A stretch of 64,000 bases of DNA. It comes from Trichopria drosophilae. Lineage: Eukaryota > Arthropoda > Insecta > Hymenoptera > Diapriidae. The notes under the pieces are model-generated. The model saw only the letters and a program-made list of their open reading frames with translations, searched no databases and was not told the DNA's origin. The stretch is from contig CM059585.1 of NCBI GenBank assembly GCA_030407085.1, positions 1,435,001 to 1,499,000 of the forward strand, written 5' to 3'. Numbering within the stretch: position 1 is the first letter of the stretch; every line of letters begins with the position of its first letter. This document shows, in pieces, positions 10,943-23,699 of the stretch. The position numbers and the translations under genes are program-made.

Positions 10943-11033
10943 TACGTACGGCTTTTTCGTGCGTAAAGTATAATCGAGTGCGTAAAGTTTACTTTACGCA
11001 CAAGTTTACTTTACGCACCGAAAAGACGTACAT
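10943..11033. mobile_element. short inverted-repeat insertion in the right arm of the long-TIR element
   Basis: Inverted ends ACGTACGGCTTTTTCGTGCG and CGCACCGAAAAGACGTAC enclose nested copies of TTTACTTTACGCAC. The left arm of the host element has no counterpart, so about 150 bp (10886-11038) arrived after the arms formed. Confidence 0.5.
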
Positions 11034-11322
11034 AAAACGATTTTTTAGCCTATCCTGTAACAATACATGAAAGCCGATATTTTCACGAGAAAAGGTATAA
11101 AAAAAACTACGAAAAACATGTATGACATGAATTTTCTTTTGCGCTAAAATAAATTAAACATTGCCAAAACAGAAAATTACATTTTCTACTACTGTCGATT
11201 TTAAAACGTTTTATATGGTCAAGAATACTTTTGCACGTATTAACAATACACAAATGATAAAACTAAAATTAAAAATTGTGTGAAAAAAAAGTTGCCGATT
11301 TGACGTGGAATGCCCCGCATGC

Positions 11323-11934
11323 GGTATCCTAGAAAATATCAGACATCAATTAATAATACACGGAGAATTTTTTGAAATAAATGGTTTTTACTTATTTTAG
11401 TGTCATTTACGGTTTTTTAGTGATATACCTCTTGCAAAAAATCACGTGATTACGCGTAACAAAATAACCTGATTAATCACGTGATTTTTTGTCCCAACTC
11501 CCACGGGCGAAATCCCATGCGAGAAGTTCGTGCGTGAAATTGAAATTTCAGTGGGTAAAGTGAACATTATTTCATTCTGCGAGTGAAGAAATAGTCGTGA
11601 GTGAAATAATTTACTTCGCATTCACCCGCTGGTTAATAATGTATGTTGCTGTAAATCAACCATTTTTACAAAATTGAAATTTTATTTACCTTGCACATTT
11701 ACATGATTTATTTATATTATTTAAAATTTTGAAAAACTGCCGTTTAACCCTTCTTTTTTCAAAAATATAACAAAAATACCGTTTTTTGCTGGGTATTTTT
11801 TTTCAATTGTAATTTTTTCGATCATATCGGATTCTAATTTATTACCTAAAGTATCAGAAACGTGTTCCCAATAGTTGCACTTTGAAAATATGCATTGTGC
11901 ATTTTGATTTTTTTCGAGTTTTATTTCAAAATGG
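11323..11934. other. repeat remnants, no gene
   Basis: The first about 110 bp are the second half of the foldback MITE broken by the long-TIR element. A small palindrome surrounds AATCACGTGATT at 11440-11490. No coding frame of note. Confidence 0.5.
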
Positions 11935-12320
11935 CGCCTACAAGCTAAAAAAATTTCGAAATTTCACATATAACGAGCAAATGTGTAAAAAGTATGCCCG
12001 AATTCCATTGTAACTTCTTACTCGGGGAGGTTTGGCGTCGCTAATTACGAATTTGAAGTCAGATATCAAACATTCAAAATCGCGGATACAAAATGGCGGA
12101 TCACTTTATTTAAAATCTGATAAGAGCGTCCTTTTCCTTTAAATGTTCAAAGTTTCCCAATTCTCACCGCAATCTCAATTTTGAATTTTTGATATCTGAC
12201 TTCAGATTCGTAATTAGCGACCCCGAAAACCCCCGAGTAACAAGTTTCAATAGAATTCGGACTTTTTACACATTTGTTCGTTATATGTGAAATTTCGAAA
12301 TTTTTTTAGCTTGTATGATA
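11935..12320. mobile_element. foldback repeat containing the GTCGCTAATTACGAAT motif
   Basis: The left arm CAAGCTAAAAAAATTTCGAA returns as TTCGAAATTTTTTTAGCTTG at 12294-12313. Both arms carry GTCGCTAATTACGAATTTGA-type sequence and the GAATTC-GGACTTTTTACACA block. The turn is near 12120. No gene; frames at 12247-12543 are by-products. Confidence 0.75.
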
Positions 12321-13369
12321 TGATATGATACTTTAGGTAATAATTAGAATCCGATATGATCGAAAAAATTACAATTAAAAAAAAAATTACCCGGCGAAAA
12401 ACGTTTATTTTTTTGTTATATTTTTTAAAAAAAGTAGGGATAAACGGCAATTTTTCAAAATTTTGACTACGGCATTCGAAAGAGCAACCCCGAAAATAGT
12501 CGACAATGAACATTTCGAAACGGGGTTTCCTTTTTTTTTGCAAATTGTACGAGGTTGAAATCCATGTCGAAAATCAGGACATCTCGGCGTTTAAACAATC
12601 GGTTCTAGGATATATGTCCCTTGAAAATTGTTCCATAGGAAAATCGTTCAAAATTACAATAATTATGTGGTATAACAATATAAACAGTAAACAATCTCGA
12701 AATCACAGTAATTGAAAACAAACCGTATTCTCACACACCCACTTCAGAAATGAGTGGAAATATGTTCACTGCAAGGTATAGTTCCCTGAAAATTAATTAC
12801 GATAATCATAAAATAATTTAATGAACTTAAAATAGGATGGAGGGTATTTTTAAATTTAATCGATCCATAATATACATATAACACAGGTTCCGAAAGCCCA
12901 CACACCTCCAATTGTTTCGAAACTATGTTTGCTTACGTAATTTCATACAATAAATGCCAGACGATTTTCCAGGGAACGAATTTCCCGAAGAACAATTTTA
13001 TTAATTTTATATACATTTTATTATTACTCTTAATTCTCATTCGTGCTCACTCCTTACTGGAACTTCCGTAAAATTTAATATCTTACGTAAATTGAAGTAA
13101 GTACTTCAACTTAAATATTTTGCTATATTTACTATATCATAATAATACCTATGTACACTCTACATTTTGTAAAACTGATAGAATAAATACATGGAAATGC
13201 AAAAATACTATTTCAGTAAATAGCTTTTAAAATTTCCAAATATACATTCATCAAAAGACTTCTCTTTGTGGAACTATTAAAAAAAGGCGGTGGGGCTGCT
13301 GGTCCACCTCCCAAGAGTAATAAAAAGGAATATACTTCACACTCTGTAGGATAAATTTAAAGTCGTCCA
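12321..13369. other. AT-rich intergenic DNA
   Basis: No gene, structured repeat or RNA gene recognised. A few short homopolymer runs only. Confidence 0.5.
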
Positions 13370-14110
13370 AAATCGACGTACACGTCCCTTGTCCCAATGA
13401 ATTAAATGTGTATCTGACGTGAACTAGTTATCTCCAATGAGGGTATCGCCCCACTCATTAAAAATTCAAAATAGCCCTTTTATATACCAATTTCTAAATT
13501 ATGCTATGCTCAATTTAGCCATGTAGGATCAACAACCATGAGAAATCTGATTCGAGGACATTTTCTATTATGGATAAAATAGGACCATAACAAAAATTTA
13601 TTGAGAGATAACTTGAATCAGAAACAGTGTCATCACGTCAGGATTTTGAGATATCTGATCCGAAAAATATTCAAAAATATCCTTTTTCGCGATTTGAGGT
13701 TAGGATAGATGAATAATCTGAAGCAGTGGTTCAAATTCGAAAAAGAACACGTTTTCAGCGATCAAAAATGTATAAGATCCTCAATTTCTGATTCAATAGG
13801 ATATTTTTTCGAGAAGTACCCCAGTGATCAATTAAGTACACACGACCGCAAAGCAATTTTTTAGGGCAGATAACTTGAATCAAAGGTAGTGGATCGTATA
13901 CATTTTTGATCGCTAAACTTGAATTCGTTGGCCAGTTTGACACAGGACGTCAGATATTTACATACGATAACCCCGACTATTTTTCGGATCAGATATCCTA
14001 AAATCCTTAAGTCGATGTGTCAAATTGGGTAACCGATTCTTTATCAGCGGCCAAAAATCTATAGGATCAACTACCTATGATTCAAGTTATCTCCCAAACA
14101 AAATTTTGTG
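13370..14110. repeat. cluster of inverted and direct repeat units
   Basis: The words GAGATAACTTGAATCA (13605), CAGATAACTTGAATCA (13866) and the inverse TGATTCAAGTTATCTCCC (14079) recur, with GGATCA-TATAC/ATTTTTGATCGC blocks in both orientations. This suggests two or more overlapping foldback copies. Boundaries are not resolved. Confidence 0.55.
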
Positions 14111-15260
14111 TGGTCCTGTGTAATCAATTAAACATTATCGAACACACGAATTAGGAAAGATCTTAAACGATCTTTCTCATTACAATAACAGTAACAATAA
14201 TAACAACATCAACAACAACAACAACCATTATAAAAATAATATTCTATTAATTGATGCAATTAAAAGAAAAAATAGTAAACAAATAAGACCCAACGGTAAA
14301 TTATATAATATTACGAATACATACATACACACATATGAAACGTTATCGAACATTCCACACATTCGGTAATTAGGTCAGACAATCAGAACTGCGAAACCAT
14401 AATAGTTTTCCGGCTTATCCATAACAAATCTCGAGTAAGCATTAGAAGTAACGATTATAATCGTTAAATAACTATCGGACATTTTGCAAAATATTCTGCA
14501 AATTTTTGTATTAACATGAAACAGAAACAAATTCAATGAAACTGGAAATAATAATTTAATAATTCAGGGTATTACAAAAATATTCAATATTCTCTGATAT
14601 GGTCAGTTAATTTTTCGTTTCCTTCGAATACAAATATATATCCTGAAATATGTTCAATTTGGTTGGATTAAATTATAAAATTAAGTTTCCTCGTTACAAA
14701 TCGAATTGTAAACAATTTAATTAGTGAAGATTATCCGATGTCTGGAATAGATCATAAAGACGCATGCATCTTGGTTAATGTAAACTTCAAATTCCACAAA
14801 TATTTACGTTTTAAGTTTGATAAATAGTGTGTCTAAATGTCTAAAGTTTATTTCCTTTATCATCAATATTCGAGATCATGATTATGAATAGCCGATTAGC
14901 TGCATTAGAATATTATTTATTGCACACTTAAAATACATCATTCAAATAAATCATTTAAAATAATGATCGTGATCGTGACATATTTTCTGATGCAAAGAGA
15001 AGTTAGAGTGAATGACAGTTAATTAATTTAACGGTTTATGTCAATTAAATGCCAGAGGCAGTAAAAACACAACAAATTTTTCTGAAACCATAATGTAATC
15101 TATTCCGACATTTATTCAAAATATTTTCTCATTTACAGAAATTAACTTTTTTATTATGTAATGCCTACTGAATAATCAATGCATATGTATATTTAATTTT
15201 CAGTTAGTGGTGAATAATAGTGCGTCGATCTGGCTTTGAAATAACAATTGTTAAAAGTTT
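14111..15260. other. AT-rich intergenic DNA
   Basis: Contains a short AAC/AAT-rich stretch at 14185-14225. No gene recognised. Confidence 0.5.
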
Positions 15261-15845
15261 ACTTAAGGGGGTTCGAAAGTGTTCCGACGGTATAAGGTAC
15301 GAAACGTAAAAATCAATTTTTCTCATTAAATTTTTTTGGTGTTTTCTAGGATTCAGTCATTTTTTTGAAAATGTTTACCTTATCAGTGGAGCACTTTAGA
15401 AATCCTTTAAAATTATGATTAACTGACGGTTCTATCGCTTGTGGCCGATCGACACCATCTAGCGCCAATGCAACGAATTTTCTCAAAACTGTAAACTACC
15501 AGATGAATGGACCAGAAGAAGTCTTGAAAAGGACCCATAAGTCGCCAAAACGTCTATTAAAACAATTTTAGTTAATCGTATTAGAAAGTACACTTATTTT
15601 TAAAAAGCCCTTATCAAGATTATTGATTGTGCTAGATCGTTAATCACATCTCTTGTATGCGGATACAAACGAATAAAAAAGTATTGAAAACATTCAAACG
15701 GAGTGTGTTTGACTCCGTTTACTTCCAATAGGAAAAGAACTTATCTATAACTGAAGTTAGATTATAATTATAAGTGAAGCTGGTTTGAAGGTATACTTTT
15801 CCTAAACTAGTATCACTGCTTGAATACTCGTCGCATTTTCCGATG

Positions 15846-16103
15846 GGTCAAACCTCCGTTAACGAATACTACGGTTTCGAATATGCAATCGTTTTCGTTA
15901 ACGAATAATTTTCCTTCCGGCGGTATCCCCACTTCAAATAGCTTTAGACGTTTTGATATTGGGCATGAGCGTCGGTAGAATACAAGTTCCTAAGGAGAGA
16001 AGTTGGAGGTGGGGAGTCGACGTTTTCTTCTCAAATTTTCGTTATCGGAAATTCAAATGTCTCGTGTTGCCCCGACCGTATTCGTTAATGGAGGTTCGAC
16101 TGC
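15846..16103. mobile_element. MITE with CAGTCGAACCTCC-like ends
   Basis: Left end GTCAAACCTCCGTTAACGAA; right end reverse-complemented GCAGTCGAACCTCCATTAAC. Both arms continue with GAATAC-GG. The CAGTCGAACCTCC start resembles pogo/Tigger-type ends. No transposase inside. Confidence 0.65.
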
Positions 16104-16110
16104 ACATATC

Positions 16111-19100
16111 TTGTTGTGATGCATTCTATCCCAGCAAACGGAAAACGATTCATATTTATTATCCAACGTTATAAATGTTATTACATCTTTAATTCTTCTC
16201 CACAATTCAATACGTAAATTATAATATATGAAAGATAAATGAATTCTTCTTCATCACAAATAAAGTATTGACAGGAATATAAGTGGCTGATAACTTCTTG
16301 ATGCGTCTAGAAGTGTTTACGTTAGAAATTGCCAATCATTATGAATCCACAAATTTGCGAATGTTTCGTAATTCTTGGAGAAGCATCTAAAATGCTTAGT
16401 GGTTTGTTTACTAAAGAACCGATCCCGTTATGTGGTTACGATAGTAACCGTTATAGGATACTACCCGGTGCTATGGCAATATTCGTTTCCCTGCGTATAA
16501 TAGTCATTAGCAAGTTCCCATTTTAGAAATGGATTCTCATTTGACCAAAAGGAATGCAGTCATCAAGCAGTAATGTTATATGTATAGTTTTCGTCTGCAG
16601 ACATCTGCATAGATCTGGTGGGGATATATGCATATGCTGGGTCCTTATTTTTTACCTTTTCATTTATCTGTAGTGAAAAAGTGTAAATAGCAACGCCAAA
16701 AGAGTTCCTGTCATGAAAAATGTCTAGAATTTTTTTTTATTCTAAATCTGTATTTAGTAATCCTTCCCTTAAATTATATTCCCTTGTGTTGTTTACTTCT
16801 CTTATATTATAATTTTTATCTTCCTCTATGTTATATTTTTCCACTTGGCCATTTGTGCAAGTTTTGATAGGTAAAGTAAAAGTGACAAAATTAAATGCAA
16901 AATAAATTTATTTATCGCTAAAAAGATAAAAATAATAAAAATACAAAATTCGTTTAAAATACGTTAAACATTGTAACATTTGATATCTACAAGTGGAACG
17001 TGCACACATACACACGTCGCATACGCACATATGCACGAACGCACACACACTCACACATACACTACATATGCCCGCACCAGATGCTAGGGGAAAAAATATA
17101 ACTAGAATATAGCATCCTCCTAATTTATAAGGCTGCCTTATTCAAAATTATGCTAGGGTCTTTCCCTTGTTCCCCCACCACATCATATTGTTGCGCTTCG
17201 TGACGTTATTCGGCAGAGATCGGCAAGAATGGGAAGCTTCGGTTACGCGGTAATGAGGGGAAAGTAATGCGTCTCGAAAATAGGAAATAATGTCGAATTC
17301 GACAAAGCCTAGTGCTTTAGGAATCCGAGAGATTACGACGCAGGGTGTTTAAGACGATTTAAAATATAAAGGCATTTGCCCTTAACTTTATTATTTGTTT
17401 GGTAAATTATTATCAACCAAATCAAATCTTGAAACGCGTTTCCTAAAAATGGTACTTTTTGAACTAGCTTCCAAGGTATCTCAAGAACTGGATGATGAAT
17501 TGACTCAATTTTGTTTTCTTTTGAAGTAAATAACAGGGTTAGTTGAATAACATTCGAATGCTATGATATTTTTTCGAATTCTTAGAATACTTTAAAGATA
17601 AAAACAGTGAAAAATGGTATTAAAAATTCACAGGGTTACCATTTCTGCAATTTTTAACTTTTTATTACCAAAAAGTTCAAGCGCAAATACATTTCATATA
17701 ATTTGTAAAAATTTTTTGTTTGTTCACTTCAGATGAGATGAGCATACTGTAAGCTGGAGGCCAATTTATTTCCTTGTTTTACATGTTACGTTCAATGGAG
17801 TAGTATCATTTCCCAATAGACTTTCATGCTCCACAACATTTCTTTTGTATACTATAAGAGTTAATAAATAACGATAAAAAACTGTAGTTGTTTATCTGCT
17901 TCCTTCGTTGATAAGCGTTTTAATTAACAAAGAAAAGGTGCTTGCTGGTGCACTTACAGCAATGGAAAAAGTATTGGCTCAAGTTGCTGAGTGATGCTGG
18001 TCGTGCTATATCAGAGTGTTTTGGCCAGAAAAATATCACAAGAAAATTATTGCTAAAAACACCATTCGCTTCAAGATTCGTTACTTAAACCAAACCTTGT
18101 AAATTGCTATTTAGATCAAATTTAGATGATCGAATCAAATCAGTAAATGCGTTGAATAAAAAACAAAACAAAATTTAAAAGATTCAATTAAAGAGAAATC
18201 TGATGATAACACTGCTAATTTCTGTGCTAATTTTTCTTATAATGGGATCTTATGTGCACAGTGGATTTCATTACTCGACACATTAATCTGCAATTTAAAA
18301 TTTGTACTGTAGGAACTCGATCGTCACTTATTTTTAAAGCTGTATTATAAATATTGTTATTAAAAGTGTCTTAGTGCACGTGTAGCGTTTGCTAGGATAT
18401 ATGGGAAAAACTTTCCACAGAAGCCATAATCACAACCCACTTCGTCCTAGCTTTTAGCATCTGCTGTGCGAACATAAGCCCATAATATCACCCATAAATT
18501 GATACGATAAATGTAGAAGTCAAAACGATGCCATTCCGCAGTAGTGTCGAACAAACACTTAAAAACGTTCCCCGACGAGAAAGAGATGGAGTAATAAGTG
18601 TATATGGGTTTTTCACTCGCTCTCTTATATGCGCAGAAGTACGAAATCGAAACTACTGCGTTGGTTTTTAATAACTTTTGTTTTCGAATGTATCTTGACC
18701 GTTTTAGAAAAAAACAAAATTTTCGAGGAAGACCCTATTATAATGTTCAGTCGCAAATTTTACACAATGATAATATTCTAAAATTAATTCGGTAAGCCAT
18801 CTGGAGATTTCAACATAACATTCCTAATACTATTCCAAAACACGTGTTAGTTTTTTAAAGTTATTTGTTTCACAATTCTAAAAAATTACCTCGCGAAACC
18901 ACATTACCCTATACCGCCCATATAAAACCTTACAACTTTAACATCAAATTTCTCAAAATTTAACGCAGGTTGCTGTACTGAATTTTTAATCAGTGATAAA
19001 GCATCTCGAAATAAACGTTTTATCAAAATTTCAGGAAAATCTGTAGTTTTTTATTTTCTCCGGGAACGTCCTTAATTGTATAAACAAATGGTACAAATCA

Positions 19101-19590
19101 GTAACCATAAAGAAATATCTAAAAGGTTTCTGTCGAGAGGCACATTACCTAATCTGATGGCATAATATTTAAATTTCTCATTCCATCGATAGTACTTCGT
19201 TTATTACTTAATCAAAGAAAGATATAGTCCGACTAGTATGCATTCAGTTTTCAGCAACCTGGCCAACAATGGATGCTATGGATACTTTGCACCGAACGAA
19301 ATATATTGTCTAGAACTTTCTCATTGGCTGACTCTACCATTTTTGGACGAGACTCAATGTCATCTGTTTGCACACCAAATTTTGGTATTTGAAGCTTTGC
19401 ACAAAATAATGAAATATTTGGCATTTTTTTACGATAGTTCGCCAGCGAAACTCATCTCACTAAATTGACCGTTTTCGTCAACGCAATATAATATTACCAT
19501 CTTCAAGCGTAGTAAGTTTCACCCCGGTCCCACGTCTTGTCCGTTTCTTTCTGTTATTTTGGACTAATGTAGACCATTTACACATAATAT
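16111..19590. other. gene-poor intergenic stretch
   Basis: No gene supported. A CA/CG-rich simple tract lies at 16995-17070. The 17700-18460 block has codon-like islands but stops in all frames. Short frames at 16329-16526, 18598-18795 and 19238-19468 have no motif I recognise. Confidence 0.45.
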
Positions 19591-19601
19591 AACACGTAAG
19601 A

Positions 19602-19858
19602 CAGTGGTCCCCGTCCTAACGCATATTCCCTTCCAAACGCATATTTGTTTCCCGTCTCAATGCATAGATTCCCCTTTGTTCCTCTCCCCACAACACGATT
19701 CTTAGTTGCTAGCGTTGCTGGTGAGACATCTGCGCATGCTCAGTATGATAAATGCAAAGAGACTTTTGCCGTAGTGGGGGTTGAGGGAGGATATGCGTTT
19801 GGACGGGGCGGCCATTTTTGATGGAACGAAACATATGCGTTAGGACGGGGACCCCTAT
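19602..19858. mobile_element. MITE related to the 4.7-kb element
   Basis: The left end CAGTGGTCCCCGTCCTAACG is mirrored at the right by CGTTAGGACGGGGACCCCTA. A second inner pair matches (ACGCATAT against ATATGCGT). About 257 bp, no frame. Confidence 0.75.
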
Positions 19859-20529
19859 ACTCAATTTACACTAATAAATAATAATCGTTAATTGGATTTT
19901 CTTGGAATTTGTTTCTCCATTAAATTATTCGTTTTTTCAACTTTGTACTTATCCTTGAAAATATATCGATGGTTTCTGTGTTGTAATCCCTTGTTAAAAA
20001 TGCCTTCAAAATAAAAAATTAAAACACTACTAACATAACAAACCCTATTCTTCAAAGTTAATAACACCAAGTTAATACCTTCCAAGAACCCGGGCCATTG
20101 ATTAATCGATAGTTTAAAATATACAATGATGAGAAATCCTACAAGTATACTTTATGAGCATAAGAGTGTAAATATAAACGCCATTTGCGGTGTGTATTAA
20201 ATAAATATAGGTATTTTTAAACATTTTGAATTTATTGTCATTTTTATTAGAAATAATACGAGTATTGATGTTTAACGGCAACAATTAAAAAAAGGGGGTT
20301 ATATGTGAAACAAGGAGATGATTATTAATAATAAACATAATAATAATAATAATAAAAAGGATAATTGAAAAGTTTTTTTAAAAATAGGGGGAGGGGGAGG
20401 TTATATATTAAAAATGAATGTTTCGGGTGCCGTATTTATAGGTAGTAGGGGAACAAAATAAACAACGAGAAAGTAAACAGAATACATGAACGGCATTTAA
20501 ATGAAAATAACAAAATACAATTTAAGAAA

Positions 20530-20995
20530 TTAATTTAATAGGGAATTATAAATATCCGGTAGATAGGATTTTTCAAATCTAATGTTGACAGTGTTATTTT
20601 CTTCTTTTTTAATGAAAAAATTTTCCATATGGCACCTTTTTCTCCAGTTCTTTTCCCTCGCAAGTATCTTGGTGTTATCATAGTCGAAATCATGTTCTGT
20701 CTCGTTTCTATGATGCGTTAGACCAGTATGTTGTTCTTTGTTTGATGTTAAAAAGTTTCTTTTGTGTTCTTTAAGTCGCACTTCCAAAGGTCTGTATGTT
20801 TGGCCTATGTACGATTTGTTGCAGTGTGCACAAGGTATTTCGTAGATAACATCCCGTTGTTTTTTTGGTGGTAAAATGTCTTTTCCCGGCTTTATTCTAG
20901 CGATATTAGTATTGAAGGGGGTTATTGTCATTTTATTATTATTTACATTTTCATTGGCACTACCAAAACACCTGAAATGTTTACGGCCCCCATAA
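20530..20995 (-). pseudogene. Penelope-like retroelement, C-terminal GIY-YIG endonuclease fragment
   Basis: The minus strand encodes 133 aa ending in a stop. It contains VIYEIPCAHCNKSYIGQTYR followed by PLEVRLKEHKRN, then HHRNETEHDFDYDNTKILAR. An IYEI-C-x2-C-x3-YIGQT-x-R-x6-R-x2-EH pattern is the GIY-YIG endonuclease that closes Penelope-like polyproteins, where it nicks target DNA. In many GIY-YIG proteins an Arg and a Glu complete the site. The reverse transcriptase that should precede it is absent on the minus strand beyond about 20995, so the copy is 5'-truncated. The tail to about 20200 is AT-rich, with an AAT repeat at 20335. Confidence 0.85.
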
Positions 20996-21420
20996 TTTCT
21001 GTTTATAAATTATCAATACATGAAATCACAGACGTCAGAGGTCATATTACAAACTACATATAGTCTTCTATACGATAATGTGAAATTTTTTAAGGTTGCA
21101 CGAATTTAAATATTTATTTCAACTTCATCTTGCCGAGAGTATGTGACACGCGCATGGTTGTAACAGGGCTAGATTTCTTCAATAATACAGAAGCACCTTG
21201 TACATTATTGGGTTACTGAGGGCCGCAATCATAAAACAGCAAGATATCAATAAACTATGAATTTCACGAAAAGTTATTTCATGTCAAACGGATGCCGAAA
21301 TTTTATATTAAACTTTGCCCACATCAATGTATAACTTACAGTACTAGTTTCTATTATGTTTAGTTACAAGTTAAACACAAAATCAATTACTTAATCCGAC
21401 TAGCCTTGTGCATAGCATAA

Positions 21421-21667
21421 CCCTGGTAAACATGGGGCGTTACTTAAGAGTGACTGTAAGAGTCTCAAAGGAGTTTGAAAAGCGTTAGAAAAGTGTGCCA
21501 AAAGAGTTAACAAAGAGTGAATTTGGACAAAAAACGCTTAACGTATGCCTAACGACTCTTCGATTTTTTGCCAGAGAGCTATGGAGTGTGTCAAGCGTAT
21601 CATAAGCGTGAATTTAGACATTTTTACGCTCGCGTAACGCTTCATTAACGCTTCATTTTTTCCAGGG
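21421..21667. mobile_element. MITE with CCCTGG termini
   Basis: Left end CCCTGGTAAACATGGGGCGT; right end reverse-complemented CCCTGGAAAAAATGAAGCGT. Inside, AACGCTT/AAGCGTT words repeat in both directions. About 247 bp. The superfamily is not clear. Confidence 0.55.
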
Positions 21668-21899
21668 AAGGGAGATTTTTTAAAAATTTCATTCGGAATT
21701 TCCAAAATTTTACATTTTTTACTGCTCCGTGCTGTCACATATAAATAGACTTGCACTCCGTATTTTCTACAAATGCTGCTAACAATTGTCGAAATAAAAA
21801 ATAAATATATTTTTTAAATATTCCTAAAGCTTTCACAACTATACAAAAAAGTTAAAAGTTCTGTGAATTTGCCTATATAAAACTTGCAATATCTCACTA

Positions 21900-22121
21900 C
21901 AGTATACTCTATAGAGTTCTACTTCCCCTCGCATCTCGTTATATTTATCAAAATAAGGGGAGGGGGGTGCTTCCCCCACTCTCCTCAGTCACAGGCCCTT
22001 CTGGGCCGCAGCCCGCAGGATGGGGGATAAAGAAAGCGGCAACAGGTAAATAACGAGACCGGACCGGAAAATATGCTGGGACGTAAATATAACGAGACGC
22101 AATTATACCGGAACTTTACTG
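21900..22121. mobile_element. 222-bp pogo/Tigger-like MITE, TA flanked
   Basis: Starts CAGTATACTC and ends TTTACTG, flanked by TA (21898-21899 and 22122-22123). Subterminal inverted words CTCGTTATATTTA and TAAATATAACGAG. The centre shares long words with the degraded copy at 5225-5460. Confidence 0.75.
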
Positions 22122-22123
22122 TA

Positions 22124-23690
22124 TATTCAAATTTACATAAATAAAAGATATCTATTTTATCTGCACTGCATATTATATACTAATATGAAACCCATTTGTA
22201 TCCCGGACGTAAACGTAGCTGCAAAGTTGCAATCGCATCTAGCGGAAATTCCTTACAGTTTATTTCCTCAAAATATTATAAATGTCTGCACAAAATCTGA
22301 ATATCGGTATTTTACTTTGAAAACTCTAAAAATTGTTTACATTTTATTATTTACTATACCGAGTAGAACTTACCTTAAGTAAAAAATATCGCGTCCGTTA
22401 ATTGTCAGCTATCGAAATTCTTGGTGCAATTTTGCAAAATTGAAGATGTTGTAAATAAAAATGGCGCCCAAGCATGAAAAAGACCCTGCGAGGAGCTTAA
22501 ATATTAAAAAATATTAGAAACCATACATTATTTTCATGTAATGAGGTATGTATCCAGTCAGTTTTATAAAATCCCGTCCAAAAATACGTCCGCCATATTG
22601 GATCCACCATTTTTTGTCATCGGATCCACTTGAAACTCGTTAGTGAGGTCGCTGATTATGAATCAGATGTAATTTTAACAAAATTAGAAATGGTGAATGC
22701 AATAAGACAAACATATTTTGTTTAAATTTATCGGATCCATCTGAAGATTATCGCACGAGGGTTATAGCAATTTTTTAATCTAAGCGCCTTATGTATTCTT
22801 TTCTTTATGTCCACCATCTTGAATTTCACGGTAAGTAACCATGGATTTTGATAAATGACTAGTTTCACCTAGTTTCCATTCAAAATGGCAATCATACAAC
22901 TGTTTTATCTTGAAACATTTGTGTTTTATTTAGGTGGTTTTAGTAGATATGTGTTTGAGTTAACAATGACGAAATTTTAGCTTCTGAATTTGAAACTGGA
23001 ATCATTGTCACGTTATAAATGGTTTCAGAAAAATGTTTAAACATTTTTATTCATACAATATATTTGTGATACATTTTGCGTTCTTCCAGTCAATAAGGGG
23101 TTAATGTATACAAAATAATACAAACTGAGCCTTTTTTTCCTATTCTGCAGTTCGATTTTTTAAAAACAGTTTAAATAGCAGTTAAGACCCATATTAGAAA
23201 TGAAAATATATCGAAAAAAACTCCATTTTTCTCATTGGGTAGATTTTGGATGCATTTTCGATAGTAATATCGACATTTATTCGAAAACAATCCATGGAGT
23301 AAAATACGAGATTGTTCCATAAACCATTTTTATCCATCGTATTTATACTTTGCAAGCTTTAAGGGACTGGCGCTCATTTATGAAAAGAATAATGTTCACA
23401 ATTCCTAATGGTCCTAACAAAAACCTTTGTCATTCGCAATCTCGAACTTCGATTTTTACGATCCACCAATCACGTCGTCGTACACGGTTCCACTCATCGC
23501 ACAGCGACATTAACTTTTAGCACAATGCAAGAAGTCGTAAAACGGAAATTAACTTTCCATTCGCCAAAAACTAATGTATATTCACTTCACTGAAGAAAAC
23601 GTGAACTCTAGAACAAAAAGAAGTGTATAAAAGTAAAATCGAATTGGTACTAAAATTACAAATAATAATTTTTTAAGTATTTGACACGTC
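22124..23690. other. intergenic DNA with dispersed repeat pieces
   Basis: Fragments of the dispersed GCTGATTATGAATCAGATG / CCATATTGGATCCACCATTT repeat occur at 22570-22710. Nothing else recognised. Confidence 0.5.
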
Positions 23691-23699
23691 CTTACGCCC

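Larger units (their letters stand above)
7072..11316. mobile_element. 4.2-kb DNA transposon remnant with about 700-bp terminal inverted repeats
   Basis: The left end reads GGGACATTCCACGTCCAATC and the right end, reverse-complemented, GGGGCATTCCACGTCAAATC. The arms (7072-7760 and about 10500-11316) stay alignable over roughly 700 bp, with shared words such as CAGGGGACTTATTTTATT and CATTTTTGTTCATTTTAAAT. The element sits inside an older foldback MITE, whose halves continue on both sides (ending at 7071, resuming at 11317). The interior has only a broken frame (7769-8240, minus), a nested MITE, a microsatellite and a GGAC repeat, so it is non-autonomous. The superfamily is not certain; no clear target duplication could be fixed. 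Confidence 0.75.

Noticed and set aside
12247..12715. Frames in and beside the 12-kb palindrome
   Set aside because: Explained by repeat sequence; no motif.
16995..17070. CA/CG-rich tract considered as Z-DNA promoter element
   Set aside because: Imperfect simple repeat with no gene within 10 kb.
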